A DNA stretch of 64,000 bases from DAHUXN01 sp963729815 (GTDB lineage Bacteria > Acidobacteriota > Terriglobia > Acidiferrales > UBA7541): NCBI GenBank assembly GCA_963729815.1, contig CAVSPU010000001.1:1-64000 (forward strand), read 5' to 3'. The notes beneath the pieces were generated by a model, which saw nothing but the letters and a program-made list of their open reading frames with translations, was not told the DNA's origin and did not search any database. How positions within the stretch are numbered: the first letter of the stretch is position 1; every line of letters starts with the position of its first letter. The position numbers and the translations under genes are program-made. This document shows, piece after piece, positions 1 through 7,660 of the stretch.

Positions 1-1
1 C

Positions 2-1102
2 ACTTACGACGGCGACGGCAACCGCGTCGAGAAGTCGAGCGGGAAGTATTACTGGTACGGCGCAGGGACTGAGATCCTTGACGAGTCGGACACCAGCGGA
101 AATTTTAGCAACGAATACGTGTTCTTTGGCGGGAAGCGCGTGGCCATGCGCAACGTCTCCAGCGGGACGATTTATTATTATGAAGAGGACATGCTGGGGA
201 GTTCGCGGACGATGGTGCAGGCGGGGCAGACAGCGGTGTGCTACGACGCGGACTTCTACCCGTTTGGAGGCGAGCGGGACATCACCAACACCTGCACGCA
301 GAACTACAAGTTCGAGGGCAAAGAGCGGGACACGGAGACGGGCAACGATGACTTTGGCGCACGCTACTACACGTCGCGGTTAGGAAGATGGCTCTCGGCG
401 GACTGGAGCGCGGTGCCCGCGCCAGTGCCGTATGCGAATCTGACCAATCCGCAGACGCTGAACCTCTACGCGATGGTCAGCGACAACCCGGAGACCTTTG
501 CGGACCTCGAGGGGCATGTTACGTGCGGGCAGGCGTTGCCGGGTTCGCTCGAGAATTGCACGCCCGCTGCACCGAGCCCTGCCGCCACCACAGGTGAGGG
601 GCAGAAAACCGGCGACGGTATCGGTCTATCTATGACACAAAAAACGCAGAATGGCGTCACGACCGTCACGTTGACCAGCAGTGACGCGAACGTAACGACG
701 AACAAGGACGGCTCGATCACCATGACGACCACCACGACAACGCAGACATATAAGTTCAACTCGGCGGGAAACCTGATTAGCGGCCAATCCCAGACCGTGG
801 GAACAGCATTCACCATGAAGGACGGCCAGTCTACAACGCAAGCGATCAACTCTTCGCGCACGTTGACCCCGGCCGAAGCCACCCGCACGCTCGGCGGAAC
901 CGACTTCAGTCACATGGATACCAGAGGAACACTTGCTCGCTTCGCTGCCGACACCCGCGCGCACCCGGGAGAGTACGTGAGCGCAGCTGGCGAAATTGGG
1001 CTCCTGTTCGTTCCCGTAGCGGATGAGCTTGAAGGTTTCAAACTCTCCCTTGAGCTCCATGTGGCCGCAGTAAAGCTGGCGATTGCATTGGAGGATAGGT
1101 AG
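2..1102 (+). CDS. Rhs repeat protein, 3' end, with C-terminal toxin candidate region (partial at window edge)
   Basis: The frame is open from the window's first bases, so the 5' part lies outside. It encodes a YD-type repeat (YDGDGNRVEKSS near the start), then the Rhs core signature: ERDTETGNDDFGARYY, the RLGRWLSADW motif, and NPQTLNLYAMVSDNPETFADLEGH. In known Rhs proteins this core closes a shell and is followed by a variable C-terminal domain that acts as a toxin. Here about 190 residues follow. They are Thr-rich at first and end in a moderately hydrophobic stretch with LLFVPVADELEGF. I recognise no toxin family there. A small membrane protein gene lies 26 bp downstream and is a plausible immunity partner. 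The core-tip DNA is repeated in the next cassette. Confidence 0.85.
   Translation, partial: TYDGDGNRVEKSSGKYYWYGAGTEILDESDTSGNFSNEYVFFGGKRVAMRNVSSGTIYYYEEDMLGSSRTMVQAGQTAVCYDADFYPFGGERDITNTCTQNYKFEGKERDTETGNDDFGARYYTSRLGRWLSADWSAVPAPVPYANLTNPQTLNLYAMVSDNPETFADLEGHVTCGQALPGSLENCTPAAPSPAATTGEGQKTGDGIGLSMTQKTQNGVTTVTLTSSDANVTTNKDGSITMTTTTTTQTYKFNSAGNLISGQSQTVGTAFTMKDGQSTTQAINSSRTLTPAEATRTLGGTDFSHMDTRGTLARFAADTRAHPGEYVSAAGEIGLLFVPVADELEGFKLSLELHVAAVKLAIALEDR
65..518 (+). repeat. Rhs core-tip direct repeat, copy 1
   Basis: About 454 bp encoding the last YD repeat and the Rhs core. It is nearly identical to 1495-1948 at a constant offset of 1430 bp. The few differences are at the edges and around positions 150-172. 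Identity stops right after the codons for the conserved GH that ends the core, where the two C-terminal regions diverge completely. Confidence 0.93.
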
Positions 1103-1128
1103 AACCATCAAAGGACGACCGTCAACAA

Positions 1129-1488
1129 ATGAGACTTCACCTCCCCAATTGGATCATTTCAATCGTGGGAGTCATTTGTCTGATGGATGCTTTTCCAAGC
1201 GTATTGGGTAGTCCCTTGTCAGAGGCATGGAGCGATGGCATGCTCACCGCCGCATTGGGGATAATCTTTCTCCTACAAGGGCTGGGTTCCCGTCAGAGGC
1301 GCGCGGATGTTGTGACAGCGGCTTGCGTCGCCGCGGCGCTACGCCTAGCGGTTGATCACGGATTTCTGGACGAAAACAGCTTCCTTTGGATCGTTCTATT
1401 TCTCCTCGCTTGTACTGTGTATATTCGCGGGGCGTGGATCGAGAAGCGGCAAGCCAAGAGCAACGCCAAGAACGACAACGGCCTTTAA
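1129..1488 (+). CDS. small integral membrane protein, candidate immunity protein for the first Rhs toxin
   Basis: 119 residues with about four hydrophobic segments (near residues 8-25, 40-55, 65-80 and 84-102) and a basic, Lys/Arg-rich C-terminus (IEKRQAKSNAKN). I do not recognise a family. It starts 26 bp after the Rhs stop, and the only ribosome-binding-like element, AAAGGA, is rather far upstream. Immunity genes normally sit directly after the Rhs toxin tip, so position is the main argument. A membrane immunity protein would suit a toxin acting on the inner membrane, but that is inference. Its stop codon is directly followed, in the same frame, by the second Rhs core cassette. Confidence 0.6.
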   Translation: MRLHLPNWIISIVGVICLMDAFPSVLGSPLSEAWSDGMLTAALGIIFLLQGLGSRQRRADVVTAACVAAALRLAVDHGFLDENSFLWIVLFLLACTVYIRGAWIEKRQAKSNAKNDNGL

Positions 1489-1494
1489 CGCAGA

Positions 1495-1948
1495 GGGACG
1501 GAGATACTGGACGAGTCGGACACCAGCGGAAATTTTAGCAACGAATACGTGTTCTTTGGCGGGAAGCGCGTGGCCATGCGCAATGTTTCCAGCGGTACAA
1601 TCTATTATTACGAAGAGGACATGCTGGGGAGTTCGCGGACGATGGTGCAGGCGGGGCAGACAGCGGTGTGCTACGACGCGGACTTCTACCCGTTTGGAGG
1701 CGAGCGGGACATCACCAACACCTGCACGCAGAACTACAAGTTCGAGGGCAAAGAGCGGGACACGGAGACGGGCAACGATGACTTTGGCGCACGCTACTAC
1801 ACGTCGCGGTTAGGAAGATGGCTCTCGGCGGACTGGAGCGCGGTGCCCGCGCCAGTGCCGTATGCGAATCTGACCAATCCGCAGACGCTGAACCTCTACG
1901 CGATGGTCAGCGACAACCCGGAGACCTTTGCGGACCTCGAGGGGCATG
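1495..1948 (+). repeat. Rhs core-tip direct repeat, copy 2
   Basis: Second copy of the 454-bp Rhs core-tip repeat (copy 1 at 65-518). It begins 7 bp after the stop codon of the preceding small membrane protein gene. Such repeated tips are how Rhs loci swap toxin ends by homologous recombination. Confidence 0.93.
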
Positions 1949-2517
1949 ATGGCGGCACCTGCACGCCCGTGGCAGGCGCTACGTCGTGTGCAACGAAGAG
2001 CAGCAGCACTCCTCCTCCTCCTCCGGGCGAGGGCAACACAGGCGACGGCACGAAGAAGTCCACAACCCAGCAGGCGCAACAGCAGAACGCCGGAACGCCT
2101 GCGCCAACAAATCCTGACGGGACACCCAAGCCCCCCACCAACGACGTTCCGAAACTACCCGAAGGCAAGGGACCTGACGGAAAGCTAACGCCCAACGAAT
2201 GGGTGCCAGGGAAAGGCACGCCCGACCGGCCTGTTAGGTGGGACCCGAAATACCCAATCCCCGGCCAGTCGCCACCTAACACGAGCTGGGATTCTGAGCA
2301 TGGGCACTGGGACTACCATGATGGGAAGAAGAATACGACGCGCTGGCTGCCTGGGGGAGGCGGCCAAGTGGATCACAATAACAACCCAATTGCGAAGGTG
2401 GGCTTCTGGACAACCGTTGGAGCGGTGACCGTCCGAGTTGGTGTTGCCGTTGGTCGGGCGGTCGCAGCCGGTGCAGAGGCGTGCGTTGAGTCGGGAGCTT
2501 GCGAAGCCATTCCATAA
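1549..2517 (+). CDS. orphan Rhs tip cassette with a second, different C-terminal toxin candidate
   Basis: The open frame begins right after the stop at 1488. The first usable start is GTG 1549 inside the core, so this looks like a displaced tip rather than an independently expressed gene. After the Rhs core comes a Pro/Gly-rich linker and then a region with WVPGKGTPDRPVRWDPKYP and HGHWDYHDGKKNTTRW, a His/Trp/Asp-rich pattern resembling polymorphic nuclease toxins such as the Ntox37 type. That family call is tentative. A short hydrophobic Val/Ala/Gly-rich tail ends the protein. The next gene starts 10 bp later with a strong ribosome binding site and is the likely immunity gene. Confidence 0.75.
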   Translation: MFFGGKRVAMRNVSSGTIYYYEEDMLGSSRTMVQAGQTAVCYDADFYPFGGERDITNTCTQNYKFEGKERDTETGNDDFGARYYTSRLGRWLSADWSAVPAPVPYANLTNPQTLNLYAMVSDNPETFADLEGHDGGTCTPVAGATSCATKSSSTPPPPPGEGNTGDGTKKSTTQQAQQQNAGTPAPTNPDGTPKPPTNDVPKLPEGKGPDGKLTPNEWVPGKGTPDRPVRWDPKYPIPGQSPPNTSWDSEHGHWDYHDGKKNTTRWLPGGGGQVDHNNNPIAKVGFWTTVGAVTVRVGVAVGRAVAAGAEACVESGACEAIP

Positions 2518-2527
2518 GGGGGAAGAG

Positions 2528-3103
2528 ATGCGGTTCTTGACGAATGAAGAGGCCCGAGACTGGTGCGATGCTCATGGGCTGAAGGTTACTTCCAATCGCT
2601 TTCTTTACTATGACGTTGAAGACCGGTACTGCTTCTCCGTCGGCCTCGAAGACAAGCCTTCGAGCGTCATTGGCCTAGCCAACTATTTAGTGCCCACGTG
2701 GGGAGAGATTCCCTTTGAGGGAGCACTTTTGTGGATCAGGGAGCGAGGTATCTGGAGCGATTACTCTGAGAATACTGGGGCCACAATCGTCCAGCAAATG
2801 CGCTTGGGGAAGGGGGAGACAGAGCCTTTGGAGAAACGCCCAGGGCAGCTCTTCGGCCCAGAAGAGATTTGGGAAACACACTCGTACCTAGTCATACCGA
2901 TGTTGTTCGGCTGGGATGCGTTTTTGATCCCTGAAGGCAAGGAGTATTTCCTTTTTGTTTGCCACGACGGGGTCGTCGGGATCGTGACTCGAACGCAAGA
3001 GACATACAAGCAACTATACGAGCGCGTAATCGACTGGAACCCTCGGGAAGACCGGGCGTGGTATTTCAAGGGAATTGGGGCTCCCGGCGGGTGGCGCAGG
3101 TAA
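2528..3103 (+). CDS. soluble immunity protein candidate for the second Rhs toxin
   Basis: 191 residues when started at ATG 2528, which is 10 bp after the Rhs cassette stop and preceded by the purine-rich GGGGGAAGAG. A longer reading from 2438 would overlap the toxin gene. The protein is soluble and rich in aromatic and acidic residues (for example WGEIPFEGALLWIRERGIW and VIPMLFGWDAF). I recognise no named family. Size, acidity and position directly behind a toxin-like C-terminus fit an immunity protein. Confidence 0.65.
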   Translation: MRFLTNEEARDWCDAHGLKVTSNRFLYYDVEDRYCFSVGLEDKPSSVIGLANYLVPTWGEIPFEGALLWIRERGIWSDYSENTGATIVQQMRLGKGETEPLEKRPGQLFGPEEIWETHSYLVIPMLFGWDAFLIPEGKEYFLFVCHDGVVGIVTRTQETYKQLYERVIDWNPREDRAWYFKGIGAPGGWRR

Positions 3104-3185
3104 GCGCGAGTTAGACCGTCGAAGGGCTGACACACACGCATCCTCACACGACTCCGGTAAAGGCTAGACCGAAACGCGAGGGTGG

Positions 3186-3217
3186 CGCACCCTTTGACGT
3201 GCAAGGGTGCGGTTTTT
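3186..3217 (+). terminator. rho-independent terminator after the Rhs/immunity cassettes
   Basis: Stem CGCACCCTT / AAGGGTGCG with an 8-nt loop, followed by GTTTTT on the plus strand. It ends the plus-strand Rhs cassette region. Confidence 0.75.
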
Positions 3218-3270
3218 CGCCGTCTCTTTCGCTTGCTCCGAGGAGAATCTGAGCGTGTCGGCGACGGCGA

Positions 3271-3291
3271 GCCTGCCTGCGGCAGGCAGGC
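3271..3291. repeat. perfect 10-bp inverted repeat (GCCTGCCTGC type)
   Basis: GCCTGCCTGC, one base, then GCAGGCAGGC. Short dispersed GC-rich hairpins of this kind occur between genes in many genomes; it has no T-run. It lies immediately before the Rhs remnant at 3290. Confidence 0.7.
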
Positions 3292-3384
3292 AACCAGCTT
3301 TCATCGACCGGCTTTTCGTACGATGCGGCGGGGAACATGCTGACCGACGGAGCGAATTCCTAGAGGCACTATACCTTCGATGAC
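3290..3384 (+). pseudogene. Rhs/YD-repeat remnant
   Basis: In frame from 3290 the DNA encodes NQLSSTGFSYDAAGNMLTD, a typical YD-repeat, followed by GANS, a TAG stop at 3361 and then a short recognisable continuation (HYTFD). It has no start and no flanking repeat, so it is debris from a longer Rhs gene. It shows that the Rhs locus once continued further right, or that repeats were shed during cassette exchange. Confidence 0.75.
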
Positions 3385-3399
3385 TCAACTGAGTCTGAG

Positions 3400-3591
3400 C
3401 TACTCCTGGGCATTCGAGGAAATACTTATCAGCTTCGCGATTGTCATCCAGTGCCGTGGATGCGGAAGCCGCTTCCCTTTGCGAATGTCTGTAGCGTAAG
3501 GCTTCGAGAGTCCCAGCGCCGACGCTAAAGCCGAAACCGTGAACGTCGTGAGCCTCGCTTGAATCTTTTTCCGATAGTCTTCGCCAGGCAT
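3400..3591 (-). CDS. small helix-turn-helix protein (Xre/Cro-like)
   Basis: 63 residues. The segment TVSALASALGLSKPYATDIR reads as a helix-turn-helix (ALASALGLSKPYATDI), followed by basic KGKRLPHPRHW. A TGA stop lies five codons upstream of the ATG in this frame, so the gene is complete and short. It is divergent from the small gene at 3659 with about 67 bp between them, the usual layout of a repressor facing a mobile-element operon. Function as the element's regulator is inferred. Confidence 0.65.
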   Translation of the reverse strand: MPGEDYRKKIQARLTTFTVSALASALGLSKPYATDIRKGKRLPHPRHWMTIAKLISISSNAQE

Positions 3592-3658
3592 TCGGCGTCC
3601 CCGTCACAAGCTCCCATCGCTGTGGCGAAGATAAGGCGAAGAGTGCTAGAATCCCGCC

Positions 3659-3844
3659 GTGGACGAGGGACGTAAACGAGTGCTGTTGATTGCAGCGAGT
3701 ATTCTTGCAGCGCGAAGGCTTGCTCAACTCGACCGAAAGCCTTCTCCGGCAATAGAATCGTGCATTGCGGACGCAATCTCCGACGCAGAGAAAATCTTGC
3801 GCAGGATTGATCGGATGTGGCCTACGATTGCGAGACGAGGCTAA
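3659..3844 (+). CDS. small conserved-looking protein of a mobile module, function unknown
   Basis: 61 residues from GTG 3659: an Ala/Leu-rich helix (LLIAASILAARRLAQLD) followed by an acidic-basic helix (CIADAISDAEKILRRIDRMW). It is probably a small, mostly helical soluble protein. I recognise no family. It is divergent from the HTH gene at 3400-3591 and lies beside the iteron-like region, so it probably belongs to the same integrated element. Confidence 0.5.
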   Translation: MDEGRKRVLLIAASILAARRLAQLDRKPSPAIESCIADAISDAEKILRRIDRMWPTIARRG

Positions 3845-4018
3845 GAGATGAGACCTTTACCTGTGTCAACCCCTCGGCCCGCGCGGACTGAGCCTAGCTC
3901 GCTTTCTGCGTTCGGCGCGAAGAAGCAACTGACTCCGCGTCAATAGTTCTTTCTGTGGGCGTCTCTTCATATCCGATTCCGTTTGTCATTCCTGGGCGAA
4001 CTTCGCGAACCGAGTTGT

Positions 4019-4174
4019 CGTCGCAACAATGAAGTGCGACGCTCGACGACGCCTCCGTCGCATCACGAAAATGTGACGGTATATGACGCTGCGACGTTGG
4101 GGCTAATCGATTGAATTCAAAAGAACTGTAGCGTCGCAATCCGTTTTTGAGCGGATATTGCATCCCACGTCGCA
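4019..4174. repeat. iteron-like cluster: six copies of CGTCGCA in both orientations
   Basis: CGTCGCA occurs on the plus strand at 4019, 4056, 4132 and 4168, and as TGCGACG at 4035 and 4090. That is six exact heptamers in 156 bp, in the gene-free stretch 3845-4233 directly downstream of a RepA-like ATPase gene. Repeated short boxes beside a replication ATPase are typical of a replication origin or of an excision/partition site. This is the only structure I see in the stretch; an alternative 93-codon minus-strand reading frame through it has no recognisable protein features. Confidence 0.6.
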
Positions 4175-4233
4175 ATGTCCGCCCCCCTTTATAGGGGCGA
4201 CATGCGCGGGACGCCTCAGACTAATGTGAACGG

Positions 4234-5208
4234 TCACGAACGAACCCCTAGAAGGTCTTTGAGAGGTGACTCAGCGGTGGCTCTCACTTCGGAATCGTCG
4301 TAGGTTATTGCGCCTTCTCCCGACAATCGATGCAGAACCTTGCGCAGAGCGGCGGGTTCGAGGCTGAGGATCGTGCCCAATATCGGGCGGCTCACCGCGC
4401 CACCGTGTTCCTGCACGATTTTCCTGACTTTGATCGCCTGTGGACTCCATTTGTGCCCGCCGCACGGAATCACTTGGCCATCGTCGAATCGCAGGTCGAA
4501 CGGCTCTAACGGAGAGGCCCAGCGCGGTTCGACTGTCACTGTCAGCACGTGGTTCTTCCGGGATGTTTTAATCAATCCATCTCTCCAACCGGCGATGCTG
4601 GAATGGCCTCGCGTTCCCTTGGTTGAATCCTTGCCGGTGTGCGTCACAATCCAGACAGTCAAGTCGTAACGAACAATGAGTGAATCTATGAAGTGCATGG
4701 CTTTCGACATCTCCAAGAAGCTATTTTCGTCATGGCCCGCGATAAATGATTGCCAAGGGTCGAACACCACATCAGACGGTCTGGCGTCCTTCACGTATTG
4801 CTCTATAATTCGCTGTCCATCAGGACGGATCAGGTGAGTGTCAAGATCGCGGACTTGGAGAAAATTATCTAGCGGGCGCTCTAAGCCTTTTGCCGCTGCA
4901 ATTGTTCGTTTCTTAATTTGCCGTTTGCCCAGTTCGCCATGCAGATACAACACACGGCGCGGTGCAACCGACGTAAGGGGCATTTGCGGGAAGGCTGTCT
5001 TTCCTTTCGATGCTGGTAACAGAAGGGAGAGAGCCAACGTGGTCTTAAAATTCTTGGGGCCGCCCTCGATGATGTTCTTACTGCCTGCTTCGATTATTGC
5101 CTCATCGGGGCTGCCAAAAACGATTCCGACCGCTGGCTCGTCCGGCAATTCGATCCACTCCTCCGCAGTAAGCAAGCCAGTGGAACGCGGTTTTGTCTCG
5201 ATGACCAT
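4234..5208 (-). CDS. RepA-like hexameric AAA ATPase/helicase of a mobile element
   Basis: 324 residues. Walker A GGPKNFKTT lies at residues 49-57, Walker B-type VVFDPW at 147-152, and a sensor strand WIVTHTGKD follows. This order matches the RecA-fold, RepA-like (AAA_25) ATPases encoded by plasmids, satellites and integrative elements, where they serve as replicative helicases or primase partners. The C-terminal part (WSPQAIKVRKIVQEHGGAV onward) reads as a winged helix. The gene starts 3 bp after a small gene and is last in a four-gene minus-strand operon with two excisionase-like HTH proteins. The iteron-like repeats lie just downstream. Confidence 0.8.
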   Translation of the reverse strand: MVIETKPRSTGLLTAEEWIELPDEPAVGIVFGSPDEAIIEAGSKNIIEGGPKNFKTTLALSLLLPASKGKTAFPQMPLTSVAPRRVLYLHGELGKRQIKKRTIAAAKGLERPLDNFLQVRDLDTHLIRPDGQRIIEQYVKDARPSDVVFDPWQSFIAGHDENSFLEMSKAMHFIDSLIVRYDLTVWIVTHTGKDSTKGTRGHSSIAGWRDGLIKTSRKNHVLTVTVEPRWASPLEPFDLRFDDGQVIPCGGHKWSPQAIKVRKIVQEHGGAVSRPILGTILSLEPAALRKVLHRLSGEGAITYDDSEVRATAESPLKDLLGVRS

Positions 5209-5211
5209 TGG

Positions 5212-5397
5212 TTAGTTAGAATCTCCCTGTGAAATCCTGCCCCGAACTTTACACAGACGCCTGCGGCCTACGGTTTGGGAGTCCGTCTGTGACCAGGTTG
5301 ACATCGGGTAGGTCAGAGCCTGGATTTTGACTGATACTGGCTCCGTACTCCGGCCCGCCACAAACATCTGTGTGAGATTCGGGGTATAAATACTCAT
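5212..5397 (-). CDS. small protein of unknown function in the excisionase-helicase operon
   Basis: 61 residues. Its ATG overlaps the upstream excisionase-like gene's stop in an ATGA arrangement, and its own stop is 3 bp before the helicase ATG. This tight coupling supports it as a real gene. The sequence is polar with no domain I recognise. The stretch before the helicase start has GGGAG, which may serve as the helicase ribosome binding site. Confidence 0.5.
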   Translation of the reverse strand: MSIYTPNLTQMFVAGRSTEPVSVKIQALTYPMSTWSQTDSQTVGRRRLCKVRGRISQGDSN

Positions 5398-5591
5398 GGC
5401 CTGTCTCCCGCTCCAACCGGAACAAGACTGTCCGCGAGCAGCGCCTCGACATCACAGCGCCGGATACGGACGAGCCGTCCGATCTTGCAAAAAGGAATCT
5501 TGCGGCGAAGCACCCACGCACGTACTGTGCTCGGCTTCAACCGGAGCGCGGCGGCGGCTTCGGGCACAGTGAGCAATTCAGACTCAGGCAT
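5394..5591 (-). CDS. excisionase-type helix-turn-helix protein (MerR-like fold)
   Basis: 65 residues from the internal ATG at 5591; a longer reading starts at 5627 but overlaps the upstream gene more. LLTVPEAAAALRLKPSTVRA and WVLRRKIPFCKIGRLVRIR match the helix_turn_helix_17/excisionase pattern: an HTH then a basic wing that recognises an operator. Such proteins direct excision by the element's integrase or regulate the operon. It overlaps the upstream paralogue by 8 bp and the downstream small gene by 4 bp, implying translational coupling. Confidence 0.8.
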   Translation of the reverse strand: MPESELLTVPEAAAALRLKPSTVRAWVLRRKIPFCKIGRLVRIRRCDVEALLADSLVPVGAGDRP

Positions 5592-5775
5592 GGGAATCCA
5601 ACTTTCGCAGCGATTTGATACGAGCATTCACAGCCTCTTCGGACACAAGCCACTGACGCTCAGACTTTCTCGCGGCCAGCTTCCCGGAGCGCAACAGGAC
5701 ATAGATAAAATCCAATCCAACTCCCAGTCTCTTGGCTGTTTCCGCCGGACTGATTTCCTTTTTGGTGGTGCTCAT
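5584..5775 (-). CDS. second excisionase-like helix-turn-helix protein
   Basis: 63 residues from ATG 5775, preceded by AAAGGA at good spacing; a longer reading from 5817 lacks a comparable site. ISPAETAKRLGVGLDFIYV, LLRSGKLAARKSERQWLVS and EEAVNARI form the HTH_17 pattern, with the RQW-like wing. It is the first gene of the minus-strand operon leading to the RepA-like ATPase and is divergent from the zinc-finger/integrase operon, with 68 bp of promoter region (5776-5843) between them. Confidence 0.78.
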   Translation of the reverse strand: MSTTKKEISPAETAKRLGVGLDFIYVLLRSGKLAARKSERQWLVSEEAVNARIKSLRKLDSHA

Positions 5776-5843
5776 CACGGTTCCTTTCGTCTCCGCTCTT
5801 GAATTCTCTTGCACCATTGTGAGTATGCATGGTAGGATGAGTT

Positions 5844-6566
5844 ATGGCTATAGCAAAAAACAATGCTTCGATAACAAGCAATAACTCACTCCTTCCAATC
5901 CTTGTGCCGTCCCATCTCACCCTGACGAAGAAAACGGACGGCTGGGTGCTCGAAACCCGTTCTGAATATCACCGAGAAGCCAATACTTCCGAGGAATGGA
6001 TAGATCGTATGCCTGTCACTCGGATTCCCTTCGACGTGAAGATTCTCCGCGACACGCTCCTTTTAGATAAACTGCCATTCGGCCATTCCTTGACGAACGA
6101 CTTGCTGCTGGCAGACGCGCTCGAACGTGACGACGTGCGTGAGGCTAAAGAACTGTCTGAAACCTATGGTGAAGAACAGACCTTCGATGAGGACAACCCT
6201 CCGTCCCAAGGCCCGCGCGATTTGACTCCCACGGAATCTCTGGCTCTCCATGTAAACGACGGTCTTTCGCGGACTCGATATGTCATATGGCTCGACAAAT
6301 CGTCCAACAGACTGCGCCACGGGATTCTTTGCACAACCAAAAAACAGCTCGCGAACGCCCTTGTCGCCGGTTCGCTCGGCAACCTAGGCGGATTAGGAGT
6401 TTGCAAACGCTGCGGCAAGCTGTTTCGGAAGCGGCGAGCGTCGCAGCCTTATTGTTCGGCGAATTGCCGCGTCGCCGAAGCCATGAAACGGTATCGGGAG
6501 CGGAAGAAAAAACATCAGCGCGCCAATAAACGCACGAAATCCACGAAACGGAGGTCACGGCAATGA
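5844..6566 (+). CDS. zinc-finger protein translationally coupled to the integrase
   Basis: 240 residues. The N-terminal two thirds are not recognised. The C-terminus has a treble-clef or zinc-ribbon-like CKRCGKLFRKRRASQPYCS with a further Cys (CxxC, about 14 residues, CxxxC), followed by a very basic tail (RYRERKKKHQRANKRTK), suggesting nucleic-acid binding. Its stop overlaps the integrase ATG (ATGA at 6563-6566). It may be an accessory recombination factor or an element regulator; that is inference from the coupling. Confidence 0.65.
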   Translation: MAIAKNNASITSNNSLLPILVPSHLTLTKKTDGWVLETRSEYHREANTSEEWIDRMPVTRIPFDVKILRDTLLLDKLPFGHSLTNDLLLADALERDDVREAKELSETYGEEQTFDEDNPPSQGPRDLTPTESLALHVNDGLSRTRYVIWLDKSSNRLRHGILCTTKKQLANALVAGSLGNLGGLGVCKRCGKLFRKRRASQPYCSANCRVAEAMKRYRERKKKHQRANKRTKSTKRRSRQ

Positions 6567-7651
6567 TTTACAAACGCGGCAAATTTTACTGGTACAAATT
6601 CATGTGGAACGGTCAGCCAATCCGTGAATCCACCAAACAGGGCAACGACAAAGTGGCCCGCAACATGGAATCCGCCCACCGCACCTCTCTCGCCAAAGGT
6701 GAAGTTGGCATACGCGAGAAGAAAGTCGTGCCGCCACTCAAAGATTTCATGGAAAATCGTTTTCATCCGTGGGCGCTGGCGACATTCCGGGACAAGCCGC
6801 GTACACAAGTCTGGTATCTCGGCGGTATTCGCAGAATTTCGGAATTTGCGCCGCTCTCGAAAGCGCGTCTAAATGAAATCACACCCGAAACAACCCGCGC
6901 GTATATTGCGAAGCGCCAAAAGGACGGCCTGAAAACGTCATCCATCAACCGCGAGCTTCAAATTCTTCGCCGTATTCTGAGACTTGCCGTTGAATGGGGC
7001 GCGCTCGATGCGGCCCCTAAAATAAAATTGCTTCCCGGCGAAGCTCGCCGAGAGCACGTTATCTTGCCGGAAGAGGAAGCGCGTTATTTGGCCGCAGCGC
7101 GGGAACCGCTGGCTTCGATAGCTACCGTGCTCATTGATACAGGAATCCGTCCAGAGGAATGTTTTAGGTTGCGATGGGAAAACATCACGTGGATTAATGG
7201 GCGGCACGGAGCATTGTTTGTGACTCATGGCAAGACGGCAGCGGCGCGCAGAGTCATTCCAATGAGTCATCGAGTCAGAACGGCGCTGGAATCCCGCTGG
7301 ATTAGCGCACGGCAGCCCGACGAGGGTTTCGTTTGGCCTGCTGAGACTCGCAGCGGACACGTGGAAACCTCATCTGTCAGGCTCCAACACCGATACGCTC
7401 TCGCTGATGGCAAGGTGCGTCGGTTTGTTTTATACTCTCTACGGCACACTTTCCTGACGCGGCTCGGAGCTTCGGGCTGCGACGTGTGGACTCTGATGCG
7501 GATTGCTGGTCATAGCTCGATCAACATCTCGGCTCGGTACGTTCATCCCGGCGCAGAGGCCGTGCTGGATGCAATCGAGCGTTTGGGTGGGCACAAAATT
7601 GGGCACACCGCCAATTCGCCCACTCAGTTGCATGGCGTAAGTGCATCATAA
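6563..7651 (+). CDS. tyrosine recombinase/integrase of the left mobile module
   Basis: 362 residues. An N-terminal SAM-like DNA-binding domain is followed by the catalytic domain: first Arg in TGIRPEE (R196), second Arg in YSLRHTFLTR (R294), His in AGHSS (H317) and nucleophile Tyr in ARYVHPG (Y326). The usual His of box II is replaced by Tyr (YSLR), as in a subset of phage integrases. The gene ends 9 bp before tRNA-Asn, so tRNA-Asn is its likely attachment region. It forms an operon with the zinc-finger gene. I could not find the left attachment repeat of this module, which may lie outside the window or be degraded. Confidence 0.9.
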   Translation: MIYKRGKFYWYKFMWNGQPIRESTKQGNDKVARNMESAHRTSLAKGEVGIREKKVVPPLKDFMENRFHPWALATFRDKPRTQVWYLGGIRRISEFAPLSKARLNEITPETTRAYIAKRQKDGLKTSSINRELQILRRILRLAVEWGALDAAPKIKLLPGEARREHVILPEEEARYLAAAREPLASIATVLIDTGIRPEECFRLRWENITWINGRHGALFVTHGKTAAARRVIPMSHRVRTALESRWISARQPDEGFVWPAETRSGHVETSSVRLQHRYALADGKVRRFVLYSLRHTFLTRLGASGCDVWTLMRIAGHSSINISARYVHPGAEAVLDAIERLGGHKIGHTANSPTQLHGVSAS

Positions 7652-7660
7652 CAAGACCGT

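Noticed and set aside
3894..4175. 93-codon minus-strand frame through the iteron-like region
   Set aside because: No ribosome binding site and no recognisable protein; its codons simply read through the CGTCGCA boxes.
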